DNA of 64,000 nt from Notamacropus eugenii (Eukaryota > Chordata > Mammalia > Diprotodontia > Macropodidae): NCBI RefSeq assembly GCF_028372415.1, contig NC_092879.1, positions 99,650,490 to 99,714,489 on the forward strand. Direction: 5' to 3'. Shown here in pieces: positions 32,780-43,837 of the stretch. Position numbers and translations under genes: made by a program. Below the pieces are notes generated by a model. The model worked only from the letters and a program-made list of their open reading frames with translations, was not told the origin of the DNA and ran no database searches. The stretch's first letter is position 1. Each line of letters starts with the position of its first letter.

Positions 32780-33560
32780 TGACTGTTTAATACTTCCTTA
32801 TAGGTTTCAGATCTTAATTTTTAATCTATGATATTTGCTATGAATATTTCCATGAATGCATTATTTGTTTTGAATATATGTGCCTAAACAAATGGCACTC
32901 CCCCAATTTTCCCATTTCCAAGTAGCCCCACTTCATGTGTTCTTGGTCCCCTGAAGAACAGGCATATGACTTTTCATACCAATAGGGATATGTGAGTCCT
33001 TGTTCATTAAGAGAATTCTGACAGAGCAGAGAGCCAGAGAAAGAGGAGGCAAAGGGAAGACTTGGCAGGCAAGACCCCCCCACCCCCACCCCACAGCTGC
33101 AGCATGTGGAGGAAAGCTGAAATACTAACATGGCCCTTGATACCCAGAGATGTTGGAAAGTTGACCCAACAGGTAAGATAGTTCTCTCCTTGGTTGAGAT
33201 GGGTTTCCATCTCCCAGGTCACAAACCCCCCAACTCATGTGTAGTCTATGACTTAAGTTAATCTATATAGCTTCCCTAATACTGTTCTAAAATGCCTTGC
33301 TTTGATAAATATGTTCTTTTGCTATCCCATGAGTGGCTTTCGTGTCATAAGTATTTAGTAGGAGGGAAAGCTGAGGGGGCTAAGATTAAGCAAACTGTTT
33401 CTCTCTAGCTGTGGGGTAGAACTAACCTCCCTCCCCAAACTGACTAGAAAAAGTGGCTTTTATTCTAGCCTTGCTTATAATGAAAAGAATTAATCCCTAG
33501 ATTCCAAATATCTGATAGGTAATAGATATCATTCCACCAATATCTGTCTTGAAAATAGGA
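32780..33560. other. Intergenic stretch with no recognised element
   Basis: Unique-looking sequence with no exon-like or repeat signature I can name. Overlapping - strand ORFs at 32838-33222 are not supported. Confidence 0.4.
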
Positions 33561-33735
33561 GAGCAAGGGAGCGATCACCTCCTCCATAGTCCAACTTATC
33601 TTGTATGTTCTCAGCTTGTACATAACTGGCTTTCTGTGAGCTCCCTGAGGGCAGGAATTGCCTTTTGCCTTAAAAGAGTGCCTGGCAGCACATAGAATAT
33701 TAATGTCAGCTGACTGATTATCCCTGCATCTTCCT
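33560..33735 (+). repeat. L2-like LINE 3' end
   Basis: 'tgtgagctccctgagggcag', 'ttaaaagagtgcctggcagc', 'acatagaatattaatgtcag' follow the L2 3'-end order. Confidence 0.6.
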
Positions 33736-33829
33736 ACCCACAAAAAGGGAAATCAAGTTTCCCTTACTGTGTCAAATAAAGTAGTGAGGGTTGCCAGCCT
33801 TTTTTTGTCCGTATTCTGAGCCAAAATGT

Positions 33830-35040
33830 TTCTGTAATATTTCCATTGCTTATTATGTTGGCTCTTGACTTCTTACTTTTTATTGTGTTGAGGTAAACTA
33901 ATCTATTCTCTTTAGTATTTTTTATGATGAATAAATGTTGGATTTGTTAAAGACTATTTCTATATACATTGATATAACTATGCTTTTTTTAGTTTGAGGA
34001 TTCAATGTTTCATTATGTTAATAGTTTTTCTGATGTTTAATCAGGTTTCTGTACCTGGCATAAATTTTGCTTGATCATAATAAAGCATTTTCTAATCTAT
34101 TGCTAACATTTTACTTAGTTGTGATATGGCTGTCTCCATGTGACTTTACTAGTTTTGTGTCTACATTCATTGGAGAAATTGATCTGTAACTCTCTTTTCA
34201 GTGTTATCTTTCTCTGATTTTCAAATCAACACCATATGTGCTTCATAAAAGAAATCAGATAATGAGCCATCTTCATATTTATGAATATGAAACATAGAGA
34301 TTATTTGTTCCTGAAAAGTTTAAAAAAATTCTGATATGAATCTGTTTTGGCCTAGGTGATTTCTTTTTGGCTGGTAATTGACTTGTCTTATTTCTTCCTC
34401 CAAGATTGCTCTATTTAAATTAATGATATTCTGTGATGTTGGTTTTGGCAATGCTTCTGCTTATAAGTAAGGATCTATTGAAATTCTCTGATCTGTTAAG
34501 ACTGTCACTTGATATTATAGCCCCTAATATTGTTGACTTTTGTTATGATCTCTCCTTTTAAATTTGTGATTCTAGTGATTTGTACACTCCTGGGGGAAGG
34601 AGGGCGAGTGTTACATTTGATAATTGCCAAATTGTGTTAGTCTTTTAAAAAAAAACTCATGGTCTTATCAATTGAATTATTCTGTCCTCTCTTTCCTTTA
34701 TTTGTTCCCTAATTCTTATCATCTCCTTGTATTATTTTGTGTTGTTTCTTTGTAGAGCCTTTCTAGGGTCATCAATTTTATGCCTAATTGATTTATTTTG
34801 TTTCCTTTTCTTCCTTGTTAAAGGAATTTAATATAAATTCATCTCTCAGCACAGCTTTGGTTGTGCCCCACAGGCTTTATAATATGGTATTGTAATTACT
34901 GTCACTTCAATTTTCTTCTGCTTTTTTTGAGATCCTCTTTAACCCAATCATTGTTTAATTGATTGCTTTTCAGTCTCCTTGTACTTATCTAAAATTCAAA
35001 TTTTTGTGAACTTAACATCAGTAAATACAAATATTTCATT
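33830..35040 (-). mobile_element. LINE-1 ORF2 fragment, antisense
   Basis: The reverse complement follows the L1 endonuclease-to-reverse-transcriptase part: 'cagcacagctttggttgtgc' (the GKFIALN-type region in sense), 'aactcatggtcttatcaatt', 'ggtttctgtacctggcataa'. Many stops; no open frame over 100 codons. Confidence 0.7.
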
Positions 35041-35479
35041 ATACAAAAAATAGCAAGGAGGCTTCGACATAAAACTCTGAACTTCTGTTAAGTTCACTTT
35101 TTTAAAATGCATATTAAATGGAGCATGGCACTAACATTAATGCCCTACTTGACTCATCTGTGTCTTCTTCTGAAGTTCCTTCTGCCATCTGTGTAGTTTT
35201 TACAATAGATTTTTGCTGGTATCTTTTCTTTTAACATCACAGAATATGACTCTCTACTTTCCCATGCTCAGACAGCTATTTCTTATGACAAAGGCTTTTT
35301 TAAGAAGCAAGGAAAAAGAAGAGAAAAAAGATTCAGTAAAACTAATCCATACATTAAAAAATCTGACATGCAATTTTGCACACCTTTGGACCTCCCATTT
35401 CTGCTAAACGGTGCAGGGAGGTGTCTTGTCATATCTTTGGGGCCAAGCTTGTTCTTTCTAATTTGCAACACTTTCTTTT

Positions 35480-36720
35480 TCTAAATCAAATTTTGTTGAT
35501 ATCATTTGTTTTGATGTTGCCCGAGTTTCTCCAGCAAACTGATATACATGTATAGTCATGCAAAACATTTCTATGTTAGTCATGTGAAGAAAAACAGACA
35601 AAAAACAAGAAAAAGTGAAACGTTTTAAAAGCATGCTTTGATTTGTATTCAGACTATATCAGTTCTTACTCTGGAGGTGGACACCATTTTTCATCCTAAG
35701 TCCTTTGGAATTGTCTTGGATCATTGTACTTCTGAGCATAGCTAAGTCATTCACAGATGATCGTCATGCAACGTTGCTGTTACTGTACACAGTGTTCTGG
35801 TTCTGCTCATTTCACTCTGCATCAGTTCATGTAAGTCTTTCCAGGTTCTTCTGAGAGTATCCTGCTTGTCATTTCTGAAATCCCAACAGCATTCCATCAG
35901 AATCATATACAGCAATTTGTTCAGCCATTTCCCACTTCCTGGGCATCCTTTTGATGTCCAATTCTTTGCCACCATTAAAAGAGCTGCTTTAAATATTTTT
36001 GTACATGTAGGTCTTTTTCATTTTTGTTTTTATCTCTTTGGAATACAGACCTAATAGTCGTGTTGTTTGGTCAAAAGGTATTCATGGTTTTACACCCTTT
36101 GGACATAGTTCCAAATTGCTCTCCAGAACGGTTGAATCAGCATACAACTTCACCAACAGTGCATTGGCGTCTCAATTTTCCCATATCCCCTCCAACATTT
36201 CTCATTTTCCTTTTCTCTCATATTAGCCAATCTGATAGGGGTGGGGTGGTAGCTCAGAGTTGTTTTAATGTACATTTCTCTAAATAATAGTGATTTAGAG
36301 TACTTTTCATATGACTGTAGATAGCTTTGATTTCTTTCTCTGAAAACTGCCTGTTCCTATCTGTTGACCATTTATTAACTGGGGAATGACTTGTATTCTT
36401 ATACATCTGACTAAGTTTTCTACAGATTTGAGAAATGAGACTTTTATCAGAGAAATTTGCTGTAAAAATTTGTGATTACTGTGTAATCATAATCATTACT
36501 CCATCCTGTTTTCTCTCTGTTTGTCCCATTCTCTCTCTTTCTGTCTCACCCTTTGCTTCTGACTACTGCTTTCCCCAATCTGCCCTCTCTTTTAGCAGTC
36601 CCCCCATTCCCTTCCCCTCCTACTTTTCTGTGGGGTAAGTTAGATTTCTGTACCCAATTGAGTGTGTATGTTATTCCCTCTTTTAATCAATTCAACTGAG
36701 AGTAAGGTTCAAGTGCCCCC
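35480..36720 (-). mobile_element. LINE-1 3'-region fragment, antisense
   Basis: Antisense phrases of the L1 3' region: 'catttcactctgcatcagtt', 'ctccagaacggttgaatcag', 'accatttattaactggggaa', 'tgagaaatgagacttttatc'. A separate insertion from 33830-35040, because the element parts are in the wrong order to be one copy. 35040-35480 is unassigned. Confidence 0.7.
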
Positions 36721-37189
36721 CCCCCCACTTCCCCTCCACTGTAAAAGGTCTTTCATGTGAAATAGTGTAAAGGACACATGGGCATGTTGCAGGCGATTAA
36801 AAAAAAATCCAGAAAAAAAATTTTAAGGACCAACTGTATTAGCAATAGGAGAGAAAAACTAGCTGGTGAGGCCGGCCCTGCGGCCTTGCTGATGCCCCCA
36901 TACGTTATCCTTTCAGGCCCTCAGCCTCCCTAACCCTTTTCCACCTAACCCCAAAAAAGAAAGATGAGGAGGTTTGGACTCCAGGCGGGGTTGGGGGCCA
37001 GAATTGATCCTTACGGGGCCCATCTCGCTGCCTCTGGCCCTTTCCCAATCAATAATTAAGAAATTCATTGAGGTAGATTGAATTATTGCCTCCCCCCTCT
37101 CCCCCAAGAACTGACGCTTTACGGAAGGGAAAGAAAGACTGGGGGCGGAGGTTCAGTTTCTCCATTCCACGGAATCACGAAGCTTGAGC

Positions 37190-37600
37190 TAACAGCTCTT
37201 CCGGCTGGCAAGTTTGGTACCCTGGCCCTAGTCTTGCCGCTCTCATTGGCCAGCTTCTGGGCCAATCACAGGAGCCTATGCAGGGCGAGGCGTGAGGGAA
37301 GCGTTCCCATTGGTTGAGCGCAAAGACCAATGGGAACAGCCTGCGAGAGGGGGATGCTCACCCTCCTGGGTTCTTGTCAGTCAAAGGGTGGCCACGACTG
37401 GGCTCAGCTTGACGATTCCAGCGCTTTAGGCGGCCCCAGCTGAGAGGAAGGAGCTGGGCCTTGCTGGGCCGCATCTCGGGCTGCCCGATGGCGGTGACCG
37501 AGACTGGAGGACCTTCAATGGGACTGCTCCAAGCCCACTCCGGAGGCCATAGGCCAGTCTTTCAGAGGGCACGGAAACCGCAACAGGAGTGGTGAGAGGG
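37190..37600 (+). promoter_or_regulatory. CpG-rich promoter-like region, no known gene
   Basis: GC- and CpG-rich block with four CCAAT boxes in both orientations within about 90 bases: ATTGG at 37246 and 37309, CCAAT near 37263 and 37329. Just after comes a GC-rich stretch with an ATG at 37488 and a GT donor-like site at 37592. This is the layout of a TATA-less housekeeping promoter. Direction is inferred as + from the ATG and donor. No protein of the ERCC6L-RPS4X interval known to me matches. Confidence 0.55.
37488..37591 (+). CDS. Candidate first coding exon, unknown gene
   Basis: ATG opens MAVTETGGPSMGLLQAHSGG then HRPVFQRARKPQQE, 34 codons plus two bases, ending at GGAGTG|GTGAGA, a plausible donor. 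Unspliced, the frame stops one codon later. I do not recognise the protein. It could equally be the first exon of a noncoding RNA. Support is promoter context only. Confidence 0.2.
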
Positions 37601-37604
37601 GTCG

Positions 37605-38020
37605 CAGCTGTTTAGGGGGAGGGGGCAGGGAGTGGTAAGAGAGGAGGGAGTCGGCTGCAGGAGGAAAAGAGGGGAAGGGGCAGGAGAGAGGAGGAAGTCA
37701 ACAGCGGGCAGAAGAGGGTGGATGGGGCAGGAAAGGGTGGGGCGGAGCAGCGGAGAAGAGAGAATAGGAGCAAAAGAAGTGAGGGGGGCTAGCCGCAGGG
37801 GCAGGAGAGGAGGATGGAGGGAACAGGAGGAGGTGGGGGCAGGGGAAGGGGCAGGGGAGAGGAAAAATGGAGTAGGAGTAAAAGAGGGGAGGGGACCAGC
37901 TGCAAGGGCAAAAAAAGAGGGTGGTGGAGACTAGAAGGGGGAAGGAGTGGGGACAAAAACAGGAGAGAGGAGGGGGGTAGGAGCAAAAGAGGCGAGGGGG
38001 CCGGTTGCAGGAAAGGGGAG
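37605..38020 (+). repeat. G/A-rich purine tract
   Basis: Over 400 bases of near-pure purine on the + strand, with many GGGGA and GGAGG runs and scattered copies of a ggctgcagg-like word that becomes the unit of the minisatellite on its right. ORFs inside are by-products of the lack of T. Confidence 0.85.
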
Positions 38021-38465
38021 GGGGTCAGCTACAGGAGCGGAAGAAGAGGGGGCCACCTGCAGGAGCGGGAGAAGGGAGGGGGTCAGCTGCAGGAGCAGAA
38101 GGGAGGGGGCTACCTGCAGGAGCGGGAGAAGGGAGGGGGTCAGCTGCAGGAGCAGAAGGGAGGGGGCTACCTGCAGGAGCGGGAGAGGGGAGGGGGTCAG
38201 CTGCAGGAGCAGAAGGGAGGGAGCCACCTGCAGGAGCGGGAGAAGGGAGGGGGTCAGCTGCAGGAGCAGGAGAGGGGAGGGGCCTCCTGCAGGAGCGGGA
38301 GAGGGGAGGGGGTCAGCTGCAGGAGCGGGAGAGGGGAGGGGGCCACCTGCAGGAGCGGGAGAGGGGAGGGGCCACCTGCAGGAGCGGGAGAGGGGAGGGG
38401 GTCAGCTGCAGGAGCGGGAGAGGGGAGGGGCCACCTGCAGGAGCGGGAGAGGGGAGGGGGGCGGT
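38020..38465 (+). repeat. GC-rich minisatellite, 29-30 bp unit
   Basis: The word CTGCAGGAGC recurs 14 times exactly between 38057 and 38444, a mean spacing of about 29 bases, with a near copy at about 38027. Units are mostly CTGCAGGAGCGGGAGAGGGG followed by AGGGGG and then either CCAC/CTAC or TCAG. The two endings largely alternate, giving a higher-order unit near 57-60 bases. All three + frames stay open (217, 195 and 231 codons), encoding Gly/Glu/Arg-rich repeats. Confidence 0.95.
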
Positions 38466-38893
38466 GAGCGGGAGGAGGGCGGGATCTGGAGAGGGAGGAG
38501 GGCGGAGTCAGGAGAGGGGAAGGGGCGGAGATAGGGAGGAGGGCGGGATCAAGGGCGGGGAGGGGGCGGTGGTGAGAGGCTCTGGAAAGTTTGAAACTGG
38601 ACCAATCTTTTTCTTTTCTTTAAAATCTGTCTTTTTCTTGCTGGCCAGTCCTTCTGAAGTTCCAACCTTTGACGTGATTTTCTCTGTTAGAAATTTGTGA
38701 TGCAAATATCTGTATGTCTGTATGTCTTTCTGATCTTCTGGCTCGGCGACTCTCCTTTTGGCTTCGTCACTTCTTAATCTTCTTCCCCCAGCTGTGGGGT
38801 GGGTGGGATAAGGTTCTGTTATTCTTGGCTTGTTCTGTCTCAGGGTGGCATGTACCATACACCTGAAAAATGAAACACATTGAAAGCCAGCAG

Positions 38894-38895
<2 letters not shown>

Positions 38896-38936
<41 letters not shown>

Positions 38937-38947
38937 CGCGCGCGCGG
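38896..38947 (+). repeat. (AC)19 followed by CG alternation
   Basis: Pure AC repeat at 38896-38933, then gctcgcgcgcgcgg. Long alternating purine-pyrimidine sequence of this kind can adopt Z-DNA. Confidence 0.9.
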
Positions 38948-38949
38948 TC

Positions 38950-39900
38950 CCCTGTTGGTCTCAGTCTAGAAGGCCCAGCCTCAGGTCCTGGCACTTGCTC
39001 CTTCTTTGCTTAACTTTGACCAAGGCATTTCTCTTTACTTAAATTGCCTTATCTTTAAGAACTAGATTGTCCTTCTACCTCGAAATCTATGATTCTCATA
39101 TTAATGTCTAGCAGAGATTTTGTTTCGTCTCTATTTAAAAGCTTATGGGGTCATATTTTTTTAAAAGACATCTATTTCATAATGTCTCATAGCATATGGT
39201 AGAGTCAAATATTTGATTGGAATAATGTTAAAGACATCTGGACCTAGTATTTTCTCTTTTTTCAGTAGTTATAAAGTAATTAAAATTTGTATGTCTTTAA
39301 AATTTAAAAAAAAAAAAGCCATGCCATCCACTTGGTTATATTTTGATTATATATTCTGTGGATTCTTGTCCCTTCGTGGGGGTCATTGTTCAGTAGCTGG
39401 TGTGTGCCATCTCAGGCTTGAAGCCACTCTGCGTTTCTAACATGTACAAACCATAGTTTGCAGCTTTATGAGAAGGAGCCAAACTAGGAGGCCTGGAGGT
39501 CAAGGAGATGAAGCTCACTCACTTCCTGGAAGGTTAGGATTGTTTTGGTACCATATTGGCCACTTCTGGCCCACAGGGTTAGGCACTGGGGGAAAAATGG
39601 TATTCTTAAGACTCCCAACTGTTATTGGCGATTGGTAGGCTGGTGGGACACCAGCCCCTGAAAGTATGTGGTATTTTCTTGGGTTTGTTTTTGCATTTCA
39701 AAGTTCTTCCCCAACTCCAGTCTTTACATCAGAATCAGGACTTGAAAGCCCTCTCTACCGGAGCACTAGAGTGTGGCAGGAACCAGAGAATTGGGAAATG
39801 TTTAACAAAAGAAATAAAAATGCAGGAGAACATTGGTTATTTTACTATTTGGTTTGCCAAGTCAATATTTGGCCTGCTGGGTTCCTTAGTTTAGCAGTTT
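38950..39900. other. Unassigned sequence right of the minisatellite
   Basis: No firm gene or repeat. One block, 39704-39840, follows an AG and stays open in a frame that fits the donor at 37592 (SSPTPVFTSESGLESPLYRS...), noted as a weak second-exon candidate only. Confidence 0.3.
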
Positions 39901-40260
39901 GAGCCACTGCCGAATTCTATTAAAGGTGCATTTTTTTCCCTGTAGGGTTAAACTCAGCTTTGCTGGATAAGGTATCCTTTGTTGTAAGCCTGTATTTTTT
40001 GCCTTTTGGAATACTGTATTTCAAGATCCTTCCGTATTCATAATCCAGGTTGCCAGGTCTTAAATGATCCTGCCTTTGGTTCCTTGTGTAACAGTGATTA
40101 CTGGTCCCCACTGTCTGCAGGCCAAGTATGTTACATTTCTCCCCTTGCTGAGAGTTCTCTGGTACCCTTGGGAAGGTCTAGGAGTGATGGTGTATAGTCT
40201 GTTATTAGCTCAAGCCCCTGTCAGTTTGTATTCCCTCATTTTTAAGGGTCCTCAGAAACC
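39900..40260 (-). mobile_element. Diverged L1/HAL1 ORF1-region remnant, antisense
   Basis: 'aactcagctttgctggataa' and 'ttttggaatactgtatttca' parallel 'cagttttgctgggtaggtga' and 'cttctggaatatactgttcc' of the HAL1 at 55411-58345, in the same orientation. Much older copy. Confidence 0.45.
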
Positions 40261-40919
40261 TGGTTCATTTAACCACTTAACAATCCAATTAACTTTTTAC
40301 AAAGCAACATTTACTTCAAAAGTATAGCGAGAACAAACACAGATAATACTCCCCAGACCCCCTTAGTTGGAGGAGAGGAGGTAGATTAATATCACAGTTT
40401 AGCTCAATTTGTGCGTAGCATTAATCCTACCAAGTTCTAAATCCAGTCTCCGCCGCCCCCCCCCCCACTTTAGGCTTCTGTCCCAGGACCCTAGCTTCCC
40501 AGGGCTTCCCTACTCGGCTAGTGGCACCATCTGGCCTGGAATCCTGACTCCAAGGTCCCCTGACTCAAGCCTCTAGGTCTAGGAGTCCACCCCCTGCACC
40601 TTGAACTGAAAATGACAAATGAAATGGACCCAAACCCCAAGTCTGTTTCTTAGGACCATAGACCTAAAAGGAGAGGGAGGTACCCTTCTGTCCCCAGTTT
40701 AGTTCAAGGTCCCCACCCCCAGGTGCCTCTTGTCAGGTGTGGTGGTACGGAGCCTATGGACCAAGGCCACCATAGGATGTCTGGTGTCTTCCCCATGGGA
40801 ACCTTTTCCTTGACCTTGATCTAGGCATGCCTCAAAGCCCCTTTACAAATAAAACACAAAAGGAAATCAATTATACAGAGATACAATCTGGAGCTGTGAT
40901 CACCTGCAATCTAGTAGTG

Positions 40920-41172
40920 GGTCTAGTAACTACTGTCATTTCAAAGTGGTGCTGAGTGCAAATGTAACACAGTAATGGGATGGGAAAATATCTGGAATTT
41001 CTGTTGGTCCAGCTAGCACTAGTGTGGTTTGGTACCTGCATTCATGCTTTAAGGAAATGCTCAATTGCAGTTAGGGATTAGTGAAAATGCTGATGTCATT
41101 TCCCTCCCATCCAAACCCGCAGGCCCTTGTCTCATTCATGTTCCATGAATTCCAGGTTAAGAAACCCTGCTC
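40920..41172. mobile_element. hAT (Charlie-like) DNA transposon remnant
   Basis: Ends with 'tccaggttaagaaaccctg', the typical terminal sequence of Charlie-type hAT elements, preceded by 'gatgtcatttccctcccatc'. The other end is not found. 40260-40920 is unassigned, with an AATAAA at about 40847 of unknown meaning. Confidence 0.45.
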
Positions 41173-41514
41173 TAGAGTTTTGGTCACTGGTATATTTCCG
41201 TATTGACATATAGGCTTTATCACTTGTTTTTTAGGACACTGTGACATTCTATTATGTTTAGATTCTGTAAATTAGTCACTTTCCTTTTGGACATATAGGT
41301 TGTTTCAGACGTTTGTTCCGAGTTTCACATATTCCTCCATTATATTAAAGAAAAATTCTTCCAGTTACATATTACTTTGGCTTTTTAACATGAAAAAATG
41401 GTGGTATGTTATTAAAGGCATTTTCTAGAGGATCAGTATGTTGTAGAGCAGACTACCGCACATTCCTGAATGCCCTGTTTCTATTTGAGTTTGCCATCAT
41501 TGTTGTAGAGGAAA

Positions 41515-41770
41515 GACTACTGTACTGGATTTGGAGTCAGGAGAGTTCTCCATTTGAAGTCTAAGCCTGGCACCCTGGCATGTGCCTGTGGGGCCTTGGG
41601 CAAGTCATTTCACTTGTTGGAGCTTTAGCTTTTCCATATTCAAAATGGTAATAATCAATACTGGTATTATTTGCCTTTCAGGGTGCTTTTGAGGATGTTT
41701 ATGACATGCTTTGTGAACAGGACATGCTTGCAAATATAAACTTATTATATAAATGTCAGCTATTTACAAC
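41515..41770 (+). mobile_element. Marsupial tRNA-headed SINE
   Basis: 'actggatttggagtcaggag', 'ggccttgggcaagtcatttc', 'caaaatggtaataatcaata', 'gtgcttttgaggatgtttat', ending 'tatataaatgtcagctat'. Head partly lost. Confidence 0.65.
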
Positions 41771-41799
41771 CATCATGATCATTTTTACAAATTTTATTT

Positions 41800-43130
41800 T
41801 GTTATGTAGGCTTTTTTCCTGACATTGAACTTCCCTTACATTACTGATATTCCTTCTCCTTAATTATAGGGCTCAGCTTTGGGGGGTTTTCTATTGCTGT
41901 ATTTTATTTGCCAGTGTTTGTTGCATCTAATATTTTTTGCATTGATATTTCTTAACACTATTGATCTGTAGTTCTCTGTCTGCCTTATCCTCAACAGGTC
42001 TGCACATCAGGACCATATTTACTTCATAAAGTCAGGGACAGCACCATCTTTTTGTTTGGTTTTGGACTCTTTTGATATAATTCATTTATGAATACATATG
42101 GTCGTAGCATCATCCTTTTTTCTGGCAGCTTGATAATATTTACTCAGCTATTCTTTCTGATAGTGTTTTATATAGGCTATTTATTGCTTGTTTTGTCAAT
42201 TTGGATATCATTTTTGTAAATAATTATCCCTGTAGCCTCTGTTTTGTTGCCATCTGTGTATGTAATATTCTCAAATTTCTCTATATCATCTTCATTCCTT
42301 GTGATTTCCCCCCTTTCTCTTTTCTGATTTTATATTTGGGTTTTCTTCTTTTTGGTTACATTTGCTAATGATTTATCCATTTTTTCTGTCTTTTTAAAAT
42401 AGCCAGGTCTTTTATTAATTCAGTTGTCTTTTTATTTGAAAAATGTTTTGGTTAATTTCTCCTGTAATTCTAGCAATTTTCTGTTTTAGTCTCATTTTGG
42501 AGGTATTGATCGGTTCATTTTCAGTTTTTAAAAAATACTAAGTCAACTCAGAAATAATTTCTATTTTTTCTCTGGTTATAAATTGGCCCCTGAGTACTGC
42601 TTTAGTTATGTCCAATAAAGTTGATATTATATAATTGTGGTTTTCTGTAATTAATTTGATTTTTAACATATGCATTATTGAGACATGTTTTATTTGCCAT
42701 AAAAGCCTTCATTTATTAAGTGTATTTCTCCTTTCAATAACTTTTTATTACATAATGATTTTAAAATATGTTTAAAACCTATTTATTTGTTTTGTCCATT
42801 TTTGTGAATGATTTGTGTGTATTTGGAAAAAAAAGTATATTCTCTTCCTTCTCCCCATTGAGTTCTCTCTCTCAAATCTACTTTTTTTAAGTACTTTGTT
42901 CACATCTGTAATTGCTTTCTTATTAATCTTTTTTATTTGATTTATCATTATGTTAGCAGGATGTTGAAATCTCTCACTGTTTATTGTATCCCCAGCATTT
43001 TTTGGTGACTCGATTACATTTTCATTTCTAAATTGCCTTGCTGTGTCATCAGGTGCATTTATGCTTAATATTGATATCTTCTTCATTGTCAGTGACACCT
43101 TTTTTTACTTTTCTTTGCTTTAGATATTTT
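41800..43130 (-). mobile_element. LINE-1 ORF2 fragment, antisense
   Basis: AT-rich antisense L1 ORF2: 'gagtactgctttagttatgt', 'gttagcaggatgttgaaatc', 'gcatttatgcttaatattga' are the reverse complement of the endonuclease region (VYAPN / VGDFN-type sequence in sense). Frames are broken many times. Confidence 0.65.
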
Positions 43131-43339
43131 TATTTCCATTAAGTTCAAATATTTGAATAAAAAATACAACAAATGAAAAGAAACTAAGCAAAAAGTAATT
43201 GTGAATGATTATAATGTAACTCTGCACATCTTTTGTTTACCAGAGACTGTGTATAAACTTTTTCTAAGGTCTTAACAAAGATGATTTGAGCATTTGACAT
43301 AATTCTATTGCTGTTAATATTGTCTTTCTGTCTTTTTAT

Positions 43340-43450
43340 GAGAGGCAGCATGGCAGAGTGAGTAGGGAGTTAGTCTTGGATCCAGGATGATCTAGGTTCA
43401 AGAACTGCCTCTGACTGGTCATGTGACTATGGGCAACCCATGTGATTTGT
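43340..43450 (+). mobile_element. Marsupial SINE head fragment
   Basis: 'gaggcagcatggcagagtga', 'gatctaggttcaagaactgc', 'atgtgactatgggcaaccca'. Tail absent. Confidence 0.6.
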
Positions 43451-43837
43451 TAGTTTTCTAGGCAACTGTCTAAGGTTCCAAGTTGCTGCCCTTCCTTGGG
43501 GGGGAGAGAGAGTTCCCTCCCCTTGGAGTTCCCTGTTACAGTGACATGCTAGGTCCTGTCCCCAGTCCGGTTTAGTCTGTCACAGTTGGAAGCAGTGGGT
43601 GTGTTCTCCTTGGATTTCTTTCTTCACTCGGGTATCATTTTATTTCCTAAGTTTTCCTTGAGGTTAAGAATGTTTCTGTTTTTGTGTCCCCAAGATGAAG
43701 TATGATACTTAAAAGTCCTTACATATATTAAGCTTTTAAATAATTGTTTGAATTGAATTTTTAAAATTCTTCATGTTTACCATTTGATTATACAATAATA
43801 TTTAATTGCCTTCATAGAACATCATTTTTCATTCATT

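Noticed and set aside
32838-33222. Two overlapping - strand ORFs
   Set aside because: Rich in Cys and Gly from GC-skewed sequence, with no recognisable family.
37488-37591. KRAB zinc-finger first exon
   Set aside because: Short first exons ending near a QEW-like word occur in that family, but no KRAB box or zinc finger is found downstream in the window.
37190-38600. The marsupial X-silencing RNA Rsx
   Set aside because: The promoter plus G-rich tandem repeat is suggestive, but Rsx is known to lie near HPRT1 and PHF6, not beside PIN4 and ERCC6L, and I cannot compare sequences here.
37632-38700. Long ORFs of 195-231 codons on the + strand and 98-141 codons on the - strand
   Set aside because: All arise from the T-poor minisatellite and purine tract, in several frames at once. 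No start context, domain or splice support.
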